DNA of 64,000 nt from Phaeobacter piscinae. Lineage in GTDB: Bacteria; Pseudomonadota; Alphaproteobacteria; Rhodobacterales; Rhodobacteraceae. A program made the position numbers and the translations under genes. Shown here one piece after another: positions 1-7,721 of the stretch (its first letter is position 1; each line of letters opens with the position of its first letter). Below the pieces are notes generated by a model. That model had not been told where the DNA came from, searched no databases, and worked only from the letters and a program-made list of their open reading frames with translations. The stretch is taken from the NCBI RefSeq assembly GCF_002407245.1, contig NZ_CP010681.1, positions 2,852,001 through 2,916,000 on the forward strand. The letters are read 5' to 3'.

Positions 1-1153
1 GACCGTAGTCCGTCAGGATCTCGATTTCTTCTTCGATGGCGCCGCGTTCGGCCTCCAGATAGCGGGCAATGGCATCGGCAAATCCCGGATCGCCCACCCA
101 ATGCAGACTATGCGTTTGCGTCGGCAGATAGCCACGCGCCAGCTTGTGTTCCCCCTGCGCGCCCGCCTCGACCCGGTCCAGCCCGCGGGCAATCGCCTGA
201 TCGATGGCCTGATAATAACACAGTTCGAAATGCAGGCAGGGGTGGTGTTCTTGGCACCCCCAGTAGCGGCCGTAAAGCGTGTCACGGCCTAGGAAATTCA
301 ACGCACCCGCGACCGGCATCCCGCCACGTTCGGCGAGAATCAGCACCATGTCGTCCGCCATGGTGTCATGCGCGATGTCGAAAAAGGCGCGGCTGAGATA
401 GGGCGAGCCCCATTTGCGCGCGCCTGTGTCCTGATAGAAGGTCCAGAAGGCATCCCAATGTTCGGGGCGCAGATCGCTGCCGTGATAGGCGCGGATCTCC
501 CCGCCAAAGCCCTGCGCCTGCGCGCGTTCCTTGCGGATGGTCTTGCGTTTGCGCGACGAGAGTGCGCCAAGGAAATCGTCAAAACTGCGGTAGCCGTCGT
601 TCAGCCAGTGAAACTGTTGCGTGACACGGGCCATCAGCCCCATTTCGGCACCCATCTGCGCCTCATCCTCGGTGCAGAAGGTCACATGCAGGGAGGAGAC
701 GCGGTTGTCTGCCGCCAGCTGTACAGCCCCCTGCACCAGTGCGGACTGGCCCAGGCCTTCGAATTCCGGCTTTACCAGAAAACGCCGCCCTGTGGCCGGG
801 GTAAAAGGCGCTGCGATCTGCAGCTTGGGGTAATAGCGCCCGCCCGCCTGTTCATAGGCATGGGCCCAGTTGTGGTCGAAGATATATTCGCCCTGACTGT
901 GGGATTTGGCATACATCGGCGCGCAGGCGATCAGCTCGCCGTCGCGGCGCGCGGTCAGATACTGCGGCTGCCAGCCGGTGCCGCGCCCGACGGAACCGCT
1001 ATCCTCCAGCGCGCTCAAAAACCGGTGCGTGGTGAAGGGATCTCGTGGGGCACCGCCGTTAGCGGCCTCAGGACAGGCGCAGGCGTCCCATTCCTCGGCC
1101 GATAGCTGCGACAGCGCGCCGAGCACTTCGATTTCAATCTGCGCCTGTTCCAT
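1..1153 (-). CDS. COG3146/DUF482 GNAT-fold acyltransferase-like protein, 3' end cut by window
   Basis: Reading from ATG at 1153 toward base 1, the frame stays open for about 384 codons and runs off the window, so the C-terminus is missing. The protein starts MEQAQIEIEVLGALSQ and contains DPFTTHRFLSALEDSG, HNWAHAYEQAGGRYYPKLQ, FTPATGRRFL and AGAQGEHKLARGY. These match the COG3146 family, often labelled peptidoglycan-biosynthesis or GNAT-like, which is predicted to have an acyltransferase fold and has no firmly proven substrate. It is the third gene of a minus-strand group with the RidA and phosphodiesterase genes, 46 bases after the latter. The family assignment rests on remembered motifs; the function is not established. 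Confidence 0.82.
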   Translation of the reverse strand, partial: MEQAQIEIEVLGALSQLSAEEWDACACPEAANGGAPRDPFTTHRFLSALEDSGSVGRGTGWQPQYLTARRDGELIACAPMYAKSHSQGEYIFDHNWAHAYEQAGGRYYPKLQIAAPFTPATGRRFLVKPEFEGLGQSALVQGAVQLAADNRVSSLHVTFCTEDEAQMGAEMGLMARVTQQFHWLNDGYRSFDDFLGALSSRKRKTIRKERAQAQGFGGEIRAYHGSDLRPEHWDAFWTFYQDTGARKWGSPYLSRAFFDIAHDTMADDMVLILAERGGMPVAGALNFLGRDTLYGRYWGCQEHHPCLHFELCYYQAIDQAIARGLDRVEAGAQGEHKLARGYLPTQTHSLHWVGDPGFADAIARYLEAERGAIEEEIEILTDYG

Positions 1154-1199
1154 TCAGTTCCTCCGCGACAGACAGTATCTGGGTCCGCCGCGGATGGGA

Positions 1200-1973
1200 T
1201 CAAGCCGGGATATCAGAAAGATAGCGTTCAAAGGTGACATTATGCGCGATTTTGCGCGCCTCCTTTTCCATCGCGGCGGAGGTCACGGTCCAGCACAGCA
1301 CCGGCACACCCTGGGCGCGCAGTTCCGCGACGTGCGGGCTGGTGAGATCGGCCACCTCATGGCTGATGAAACAGGAGCCGGAGCGGTCAAAATCCGGGAT
1401 TGTGCGCAGATGGTCGCAGACCTCCGCCGTCAGCTCGGGCCAATGCTCAACCCTGTAGCTACTGGTGGTAATGCCACGCGGCCGACCCGGCGCCAAGCGC
1501 GCCAGTTCGACCACGGTATGCGGATTGAAAGACATCAGCGCGACCTCGCCCTTATAGTCTTTCAGCTGTTCCGCAGTATCGGCCTCAAGCGCGCCGATAT
1601 TTGGCCCCATATTGCCGTCCTGATCCTTCAGCTCAATCAAGAGGGGCACCCGCCCATCAACCAGGTCGAGGACCTCAGCCAGATCCGGGATGCATTCGCC
1701 ATCACCGCCCTTGAGAGGGATGGCGCGCAGCTGGTCGCGGGTGTGATCCGCAACAAGCCCAGCCCCCTCAGCCAGCCGTTCCAGATTGTAGTCATGGAAC
1801 ACCATGGCGCGCCCATCGGAGGACAGTTGCAGGTCCATTTCAATGCCATAGCCCGCTTCAATCGCCGCAAGAATGGCGGCGCGGCTGTTCTCCGGGCGAC
1901 CATCGCGCACGTCGTGCAGCGCGCGATGGGTGATGGGCTGGCGCAGGAATGCGGCAGGCAGATCTGAGGTCAT
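1200..1973 (-). CDS. Glycerophosphodiester phosphodiesterase family protein
   Basis: The 257-residue protein should hydrolyse glycerophosphodiesters from phospholipid turnover to glycerol-3-phosphate and an alcohol. GDPD motifs are present: THRALHDVRDGRPENS near residue 15 (the HR...PEN signature), EMDLQ (metal-binding E-x-D) and VFHDYNLERL (catalytic HD). LLIELKDQ supplies the next metal-ligand strand. There is no signal peptide, so it is probably cytoplasmic like UgpQ. Its ATG overlaps the stop of the upstream RidA gene by four bases (ATGA), so the two are likely translationally coupled. I cannot tell the preferred substrate from sequence. Confidence 0.88.
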   Translation of the reverse strand: MTSDLPAAFLRQPITHRALHDVRDGRPENSRAAILAAIEAGYGIEMDLQLSSDGRAMVFHDYNLERLAEGAGLVADHTRDQLRAIPLKGGDGECIPDLAEVLDLVDGRVPLLIELKDQDGNMGPNIGALEADTAEQLKDYKGEVALMSFNPHTVVELARLAPGRPRGITTSSYRVEHWPELTAEVCDHLRTIPDFDRSGSCFISHEVADLTSPHVAELRAQGVPVLCWTVTSAAMEKEARKIAHNVTFERYLSDIPA

Positions 1974-2428
1974 GAGATCTGGAACACGCCGTCGATTTCC
2001 ACTGCCACACCCAGCGGCAGCGAGGGCGCGCTGACGGCGGCACGGGCATGGCGACCAGCATCGCCCAGCACCTCAACCATCAGGTCAGACGCCCCGTTCA
2101 CCACCTGCGGCTGGTCAGTGAAGCTGTCGGTAGAATTGACAAACGCACCCAGTTTCACAACGCGCTTCAGACGGTTCAGATCACCGCCACAGGCAGCTTT
2201 CAGCTGCGCCAGCAGCGCGATGGCGCATTGGCGGGCGGCTTTCTGACCGGCGGCTACATCCATATCCGCACCCAGTTTGCCGGTGATCAGACCCTCAGGC
2301 CCGGCAGAGATCTGGCCGGAGATATAGACCATATTATCGACCACCACATAGGGCACATAGTTGGCTGCGGGGGCCGGTGCGCTTGGCAGTTGAATGCCCA
2401 GATCTTTGAGTTTGGCTTCGATATCCAT
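1970..2428 (-). CDS. RidA/YjgF/YER057c/UK114 family protein
   Basis: A 152-residue Rid-family protein. RidA homologues hydrolyse reactive enamine/imine intermediates made by PLP enzymes. MDIEAKLKDLGIQLPSAPAPA leads into VDNMVYISGQI, and the C-terminus carries LGDAGRHARAAVSAPSLPLG followed by VEIDGVFQI. The R of HARAA and the terminal E of VEIDGVF are the usual substrate-binding positions. An upstream extension to 2590 is open but rejected: ATG at 2428 is preceded by AGGACC at good spacing and the protein core starts there. This longer two-part form (about 150 residues) resembles the TdcF/YjgH-like branch common in alphaproteobacteria. It is the first gene of a likely three-gene operon. Confidence 0.88.
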   Translation of the reverse strand: MDIEAKLKDLGIQLPSAPAPAANYVPYVVVDNMVYISGQISAGPEGLITGKLGADMDVAAGQKAARQCAIALLAQLKAACGGDLNRLKRVVKLGAFVNSTDSFTDQPQVVNGASDLMVEVLGDAGRHARAAVSAPSLPLGVAVEIDGVFQIS

Positions 2429-2490
2429 GGATGTGGTCCTTTGCGTCGGGTTTTGCGGAACGCTAACCGGGAAGCGGCAGGGCGGAAAGC

Positions 2491-2519
2491 AAAAAACCGC
2501 CCCTGAAGGGACGGTTTTG
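2491..2519 (-). terminator. Rho-independent terminator after the type I secretion operon
   Basis: Read on the minus strand: AAAACCGTCCC, loop TTCA, then GGGCGG followed by a run of six T. It lies 34 bases beyond the hlyD-type stop codon and before the RidA start, so it separates the two minus-strand operons. Confidence 0.85.
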
Positions 2520-2552
2520 CGACGCGGGGCACACTGGGCGGCGCCGTGCTGT

Positions 2553-3869
2553 TCAGCTTTCCCGGAAGGCGCGCACGAAGTAATCCGCAAGCGGTTTCAC
2601 CAGATAGCCAAGCGGGGTTCGGTCAGCGGTGCGGATATAGCCCTCAACTGGCATGCCGGGAATGAGCACGGTGCCTTCGGGCAGGGTCTCCAGCTGACCG
2701 GGGTTCAGTTCGATTTCGGTCCGGTAGTAGGAGAGCTTGCTGGACTGATCCTCAAACGCATCGGCGGAGACCTGTTTCACCGAGCCGAACAGTTCCGGCG
2801 TCGAACGTTGATCCAGCGCCGGGAAGCGCAGGGTCACCGCCTGACCGACAAAGATCTGATCAACATCCGTGGGTGCCACCTGCGCGGCAATTACCAGCGG
2901 TCGATCCTGTGGCACCAGATACAGCACCGGATCCGCCGCCCGGATCACCGAGCGGGGCGTGTGCACCTGCAGGCCGTATACCACCCCTGACACCGGCGCC
3001 GTGATATCGAGCCGCGCCAGGCGGTCCTTCAACGCGCGACGGGTCTCGGCCAGTTCCAACTCCTGATAGCGCAAATCACGCAGGCGGGTGATCGCCTCTT
3101 CGCGCTGCTGGGTGCCGAGTTTCAGGATCTCGATATCAATCTCGGTGATGCGCCCCTCGGCCTGCGCTTCGGTGGCGATCAGCTCGCCCAGCGAGCCCTG
3201 TAAATCGGCCTCGGTCCGACGCAGGTTCAGGACGGTGCCGGCCTGCGCCAATCCACGGTCCAGCAGGGACTGCTGGTTGGCCAGCTCCTCCTCGATCAGG
3301 TTAAGCTGGGTGCGGCGCGAGGCCTGTTGGGCACGGACGCCGGTGATCTGATCCTGGATCTGGGTACGGCGCTTCTCCAACTGGTCAATTTCCCGCGCGA
3401 CGGACTCTTTGCGGGCCTGAAACAGGCGGACCTGCCCCTGCATCAGATCCGCCACCTCTGGTCGGGTTTCCGCCAGGTCGTGCAGTTCAGCGTCGAACTC
3501 TACCGTCTCAGCGCTGTCGCGTTCCGCATCAAGGCGGGCACGGCGGGCCATCAGCTCAAACAGCTGTCCTTCGGTGATGACCAGTTGAGAGCGCAGCTCC
3601 TTCGCATCCAGACGCAGAAGAACCTCCCCCTCGGCGACGGTGTCGCCCTCCTCCACCAGAATTTCCTGCACGATGCCGCCGTCCAGATGCTGGACAACCT
3701 GCCGGTTGCGGTCAACCTCGATCCGGCCTGAGGCGACAACCGCGCCGGCAATCGACGTGGCAACCGACCATGTTCCAAAACCGCCAAGCAGGATCAGCAC
3801 CCCAACCAGCCCGATGATCAGCGGGCGGCGGGCGGACCAGGAATTGGTCTCAGGTTTGCTCTGGTTCAT
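2553..3869 (-). CDS. HlyD-family type I secretion periplasmic adaptor (membrane fusion protein)
   Basis: 438 residues. One membrane segment (about residues 17-40, LIIGLVGVLILLGGFGTWSV) is followed by the biotinyl-lipoyl-like hairpin (VVQHLDGGIVQEILVEEGDTV). A long alpha-helical coiled coil spans roughly residues 95-290, rich in Q/E/R, then a beta-barrel region (LDITAPVSGVVYGLQVHTPRSVI) and a C-terminal domain ending in VEGYIRTADRTPLGYLVKPL. This is the PrtE/HlyD adaptor class that bridges an inner-membrane ABC exporter and a TolC-type channel. The start overlaps the stop of the ATPase gene upstream (ATGA). No TolC or RTX substrate gene is visible nearby. Confidence 0.93.
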   Translation of the reverse strand: MNQSKPETNSWSARRPLIIGLVGVLILLGGFGTWSVATSIAGAVVASGRIEVDRNRQVVQHLDGGIVQEILVEEGDTVAEGEVLLRLDAKELRSQLVITEGQLFELMARRARLDAERDSAETVEFDAELHDLAETRPEVADLMQGQVRLFQARKESVAREIDQLEKRRTQIQDQITGVRAQQASRRTQLNLIEEELANQQSLLDRGLAQAGTVLNLRRTEADLQGSLGELIATEAQAEGRITEIDIEILKLGTQQREEAITRLRDLRYQELELAETRRALKDRLARLDITAPVSGVVYGLQVHTPRSVIRAADPVLYLVPQDRPLVIAAQVAPTDVDQIFVGQAVTLRFPALDQRSTPELFGSVKQVSADAFEDQSSKLSYYRTEIELNPGQLETLPEGTVLIPGMPVEGYIRTADRTPLGYLVKPLADYFVRAFRES

Positions 3870-5596
3870 CGCACACCTCCCGGCGCTGCCTGTTGAATGC
3901 TTTGGTGGTTGGACACCATCTCGCGCAGCACCTTATCCTTGGGCCCGAAGGCAGTCTGAACCCCCTGATCAATCACCAACAGCAGGTCACATTCCTGAAT
4001 CGCGGCGGGGCGATGGGCCATGATCAGCACCGAATGGCCATCGGCCTTCAGCTGCTTGATCGCGCGGTTCAGCGCTACCGACCCATCATTGTCGAGGTTT
4101 GAGTTCGGCTCATCCAGAATGACGATCACCGGATCATCATAAAGCGCGCGGGCCAGTGCGACCCGCTGCATCTGCCCACCGGACAGCCGCCCGCCCCCGG
4201 CAGTGATATGGGTGTCATAGCCGTCAGGCAGATGCACGATCATGTCATGGGCGGCGGCTTTCTTCGCCGCGGCGACCACTTTGGCGGAATCCGGGTTGGA
4301 GGACAGGCGGGCAATGTTCTGCGCGATGGTGCCTTCGAACAGCTGCACCCGCTGTGGCAGATAGCCAATGTTCTGGCCCAGCACCTCCGGCGCGTATTGA
4401 TCGAGCGAAGCCCCATCCAGCCGGACGGTGCCCGCCGCCGGGCGCCAGGCCCCGGTCAGCGCCCGTGCAAGAGTGGATTTGCCCGAGCCGGACGGACCAA
4501 TCACGCCAATCGCCTGTCCCGGCTGCACCCGGAAGCTGACATTGCGCAGCTGCGGGCGGTTGTCGCCGGGCGGCACCACGGCCAGGGCCTGCACTTCAAG
4601 ATTGGCGGTCGGCTTGGGCAATTCGGTCCGCTCGGCCTCTTCCGGCACCTTGTCGAGCAACTCGGCAAGATTGCGCCATCCCTTGAGGGCGCGCTGCACC
4701 ATGGCCCATTGGCCAAGCGCCAGTTCGATAGGCGCCAGCGCCCGGCCCATCAGAATGGAGCCTGCGATCATCGCCCCGGCAGTGACCTGGTTCTGCAGCA
4801 CCAGATAGGCGCCCAGACCCAGCATCGCCGATTGCAGGAACAGGCGTAGGGTCTTGGTCAGTGTGGTGAAGCCTCCCCCGACGTCACTGGCGGTGACACT
4901 GTCGACCAATGCGGCGTCACGGCCTGCCTTCCAGCGTTGAAAGGCCGCGTGGCGCATGCCCATCGACTGAATCATCTCCGCCTCGGTGCGGATTTCCTCT
5001 GACATCAGATTGGCACGGTGGCCGGACATGCCCGCCTGCATCTGCGGGCGGCGTGACAGGAACTGGTTCAGCACTGCGATGGCAATGAGAACCGCGCCGC
5101 CACCAAGGGCAAGAAGCCCCAGCCAGGGATGAAACAGGGCAATGCCAAAGAGAAAGATAGGCGTCCACGGCAGGTCGAATGCAGCCCCAAGCACCGGCGA
5201 GGCGATCAGTCGCTGTACAGATTCCAGATCGCTGAGGCCGGTCTGGGCCACCGGATCCTGCGCCACCGCAGAACGGCGGATCATCGCATCAAACACGCGT
5301 TGGTCCAGCCCAGCCTGAAACCGCGCCCCGACACGCGCCAGAATGCGGCCCCGCGCGTAATCCAGAACCCCCATAGTGCCATAGAGAAACACCACCAGAA
5401 GCGACAGCGCGATGAGGGTCGCCACCGATCGGCTGCCGAGTACCCGGTCATAGACCTGCATCATATAGAGAGGGCCAGTCAGCATCAGCATGTTCACAAA
5501 GAAACTGAAAATGCCGACCGACCAATAGAGGCCGCGACTGCGGCGACGATGCGCGCGCAGCTCCTCCAATCCGGATTTATGAGAGGTTTTCGTCAT
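3866..5596 (-). CDS. Type I secretion system permease/ATPase (PrtD-like ABC exporter)
   Basis: 576 residues. An ABC-exporter membrane domain covers about residues 20-305, with hydrophobic segments at VGIFSFFVNMLMLTGPLYMM, LIALSLLVVFLYGTMG and FLFGIALFHPWLGLLALGGG. It is followed by a nucleotide-binding domain with Walker A GPSGSGKST at 367-375, signature LSGGQ at 471-475 and Walker B VIVILDE at 490-496. MMQVYDRVLGSRSVATL is characteristic of the PrtD/HasD/AprD branch. There is no N-terminal C39 peptidase domain, so the substrate should carry an uncleaved C-terminal secretion signal. Forms a two-gene operon with the adaptor. The cargo is unknown. Confidence 0.94.
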   Translation of the reverse strand: MTKTSHKSGLEELRAHRRRSRGLYWSVGIFSFFVNMLMLTGPLYMMQVYDRVLGSRSVATLIALSLLVVFLYGTMGVLDYARGRILARVGARFQAGLDQRVFDAMIRRSAVAQDPVAQTGLSDLESVQRLIASPVLGAAFDLPWTPIFLFGIALFHPWLGLLALGGGAVLIAIAVLNQFLSRRPQMQAGMSGHRANLMSEEIRTEAEMIQSMGMRHAAFQRWKAGRDAALVDSVTASDVGGGFTTLTKTLRLFLQSAMLGLGAYLVLQNQVTAGAMIAGSILMGRALAPIELALGQWAMVQRALKGWRNLAELLDKVPEEAERTELPKPTANLEVQALAVVPPGDNRPQLRNVSFRVQPGQAIGVIGPSGSGKSTLARALTGAWRPAAGTVRLDGASLDQYAPEVLGQNIGYLPQRVQLFEGTIAQNIARLSSNPDSAKVVAAAKKAAAHDMIVHLPDGYDTHITAGGGRLSGGQMQRVALARALYDDPVIVILDEPNSNLDNDGSVALNRAIKQLKADGHSVLIMAHRPAAIQECDLLLVIDQGVQTAFGPKDKVLREMVSNHQSIQQAAPGGVR

Positions 5597-5781
5597 GAGA
5601 GGCCTGCAATTCCCTATCGATATGCCCTATGTATCAGCCACGCGCGCAGAAATCTGGACCTTCACATGTTCCAAATCTGCCACAACAGTGTAAACAAGCT
5701 CAGTCTCCGACTAGGCAGAGACGAGAAACATAATAAGTGGGTCCGGTATGCCCACAGCAGACAGATTGGACACCGAAGCGC

Positions 5782-6561
5782 ATGACCTTCCCGCTGCGAC
5801 CTTTTGTATTGATGGCCCTGGTAACTGTTACGTCGGCACTGGCAGGCTGTGCAACCCAAGATAGCGTCTCGCGCAACTCGGGTGAGGTGTTTGATCCCTA
5901 TGAGAACACCAACCGGTCGATCCACAATTTCAACCGCGGTGTTGACCGCTTTGCCTTTCGCCCTGCTGCCAAGGGCTACGTGGCGGTTGTCCCTCCGGAT
6001 ATGGTGAAGAGTTTCAACAACTTCGCCGAGAACCTGTCGATGCCGGGCCAGGCGGTAAACGCGCTGCTGCAAGGCAACCTGAAGGAATCCGGCATTGCCC
6101 TGTCGCGGTTTGTGGTCAACACGATCTTTGGCATTGGTGGTCTTGGCGATCCGGCGTCGGATTTCAATATGCCGCGGGTGGATACGAATTTCGGCGAAAC
6201 CCTGCATGTCTGGGGTGTTGGCGAAGGGGCGTATGTGGAATTGCCGTTTTTTGGCCCGTCGACCGCACGCGATGGCACCGGCATTCTGGTCGATTTCTTC
6301 ACCAACCCGATCAGCTATGCTCGGCATAATCCAGCCGACAACATTGGCGTTTACGCCGAGGTGGTGCGCCGTCTGGGGGATCGTGGCACATATTCCGACA
6401 CCATCGACTCGATTTTGTATGAGAGTGCAGACAGCTACGCGCAGGCGCGGCTGATCTACCTGCAAAATCGCCGTTTTGAGTTGGGCGGCGATCAAAGCGA
6501 ATACGAAGGGATCTATGGCGATCCCTATTCAGATCCGTATGAGGACATCTATGCCGAGTAA
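5782..6561 (+). CDS. mlaA: MlaA/VacJ family outer-membrane lipoprotein
   Basis: 259 residues. The start at ATG 5782 places a lipoprotein signal with lipobox LAGC (TSALAGCATQDS) at the N-terminus; the upstream GTG at 5737 would put a hydrophilic stretch before the signal and is less likely. Core VacJ features are FDPYENTNRSIHNFNRGVDR, FVVNTIFGIGGLGDPAS and GEGAYVELPFFGPSTARDG. MlaA removes mislocalised phospholipids from the outer leaflet of the outer membrane and passes them to MlaC. The last 11 bases overlap the next gene, which encodes an MlaC-type protein, supporting the role. The MlaFEDB inner-membrane transporter is not in the window. Confidence 0.93.
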   Translation: MTFPLRPFVLMALVTVTSALAGCATQDSVSRNSGEVFDPYENTNRSIHNFNRGVDRFAFRPAAKGYVAVVPPDMVKSFNNFAENLSMPGQAVNALLQGNLKESGIALSRFVVNTIFGIGGLGDPASDFNMPRVDTNFGETLHVWGVGEGAYVELPFFGPSTARDGTGILVDFFTNPISYARHNPADNIGVYAEVVRRLGDRGTYSDTIDSILYESADSYAQARLIYLQNRRFELGGDQSEYEGIYGDPYSDPYEDIYAE

Positions 6562-7159
6562 TTTTCTGACCCGTCGCAGTTTTCTGGCCGCTGGCATTGC
6601 CTTTGTCGGGCTTGCCGCCCTGCCAGGCAAGCTACTTGCCCTGACCGAAGCTGGTGCGCGCACCCTTGTTGGCAGCGTTGTAGGCGATATCAACAAGGTC
6701 ATTGCCTCCGGAAAATCCGAAAGCGCGATGATCCGCGACTTTGAAAAGATCTTTGTCCGCTATGCAGATGTGAACATTATGGCCCGCTATGCGCTGGGAG
6801 TGGATGCCCGCCGGGCCAGCGCAGCACAGATGCGCGCCTTTTCGGGCGCATTCCAGAGCTATATCGCCCGTAAATACGGCAGACGGTTCCGCGAATTCAT
6901 CGGTGGCTCAGTCGAGGTGCAATCCGCGCGCAAGATCAAGGCTGGCTATGAGATCAAATCACTGGCCAAGCTGAAAGGTCAGGCGCCGTTCGAGGTGACC
7001 TTCCTCGTGTCGGATAAATCCGGGCGCGACAAGTTTTACAACATGTTCATCGAAGGCGTGAACCTGCTGCTGACCGAGCGGACCGAGATCGGCGCCATCC
7101 TTGACCGCAACAAGGGCGACATCAACAAGCTGATCGCTGAGCTGAAGCGGTTGAGCTGA
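6551..7159 (+). CDS. mlaC: MlaC/Ttg2D-family phospholipid-binding protein with Tat-like signal
   Basis: 202 residues, beginning inside the mlaA 3' end. The N-terminus TRRSFLAAGIAFVGLAAL has the twin-arginine pattern followed by a moderately hydrophobic core, so export by Tat is plausible for this soluble periplasmic lipid carrier. Family features include FVRYADVNIMARYALG near residue 75, AFQSYIARKYGRRF and YNMFIEGVNLLLTERTEIGAIL near the C-terminus. MlaC ferries phospholipid between MlaA at the outer membrane and the inner-membrane Mla complex. The overlap with mlaA argues for coupled translation. Confidence 0.9.
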   Translation: MPSNFLTRRSFLAAGIAFVGLAALPGKLLALTEAGARTLVGSVVGDINKVIASGKSESAMIRDFEKIFVRYADVNIMARYALGVDARRASAAQMRAFSGAFQSYIARKYGRRFREFIGGSVEVQSARKIKAGYEIKSLAKLKGQAPFEVTFLVSDKSGRDKFYNMFIEGVNLLLTERTEIGAILDRNKGDINKLIAELKRLS

Positions 7160-7190
7160 GCGGCTGACACCTCAAGCACCAATGAGAGCA

Positions 7191-7217
7191 AAAAGAAGGG
7201 GCCAAGCGGCCCCTTTG
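7191..7217 (+). terminator. Terminator between mlaC and the convergent GNAT gene
   Basis: GGGGCC, loop AAGC, GGCCCC followed by TTTGT on the plus strand. The opposite strand has CTTCTTTT after the same stem, so it may also end the minus-strand GNAT/PBP transcript, whose stop codon (7218) directly abuts it. Confidence 0.8.
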
Positions 7218-7715
7218 TCATGTCAGGGTTAAAGACAGAGGTGGCACCGTACAGCGTTTGCGCACAGCGCCCTTCTCTGTTCGGTAGGTTTGAAACCCCA
7301 TTGCCTCATAATACGCCTGCGCTCCTAGATTGTCGGCACCGATGGTTGCTTCGATCCAGCTTAGCCCCGCCGTTTGAGCAGCGCGCAGGTTATGGGCAAA
7401 AAGCGCCTGACCGATGCCCTGCCGCCCCAGATTGAGCCGCACATAGGTTCCAATGATCCCCCATCCTGGCTCAACCTCATAGGTGTTGCCGGGAACCGCC
7501 AGCCTGAGAGACTGAAACCCGACGATCCCGTCAGGACCTTCGCAAACCGCGCACTCGATCCGTTCAGGATGGCCGATATAGGCGGCCAGCACATGCGCGG
7601 GGTCTCCGGGGCGGGTGCTGTTCCAATCGGTCAACACCTCCCTTAACACCATGCTCATCCCGGTTTCGTCACCGGGACAGGCCGATCTGATGGATAGGTG
7701 ATCCGCTAGGGGCAT
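7218..7715 (-). CDS. GNAT family N-acetyltransferase
   Basis: 165 residues with a single GNAT domain. The acetyl-CoA binding loop is RLNLGRQGIGQALF (about residues 95-108), followed by SWIEATIGADNLGAQAYYEAMGF, the typical motif-B helix that places the Tyr used as general acid. VGFQSLRLAVPGN is the beta-strand 2-3 region. The acceptor molecule cannot be read from sequence. The gene starts six bases after the stop of the penicillin-binding protein gene, so it is probably cotranscribed with it. Confidence 0.86.
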   Translation of the reverse strand: MPLADHLSIRSACPGDETGMSMVLREVLTDWNSTRPGDPAHVLAAYIGHPERIECAVCEGPDGIVGFQSLRLAVPGNTYEVEPGWGIIGTYVRLNLGRQGIGQALFAHNLRAAQTAGLSWIEATIGADNLGAQAYYEAMGFQTYRTEKGAVRKRCTVPPLSLTLT

Positions 7716-7721
7716 GTCTGA

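Noticed and set aside
906..1967. Long plus-strand open frame (353 codons) opposite the phosphodiesterase gene
   Set aside because: Antisense shadow of the minus-strand genes; the protein is Arg/His/Gln-rich with no domain, and the opposite strand carries clear GDPD motifs.
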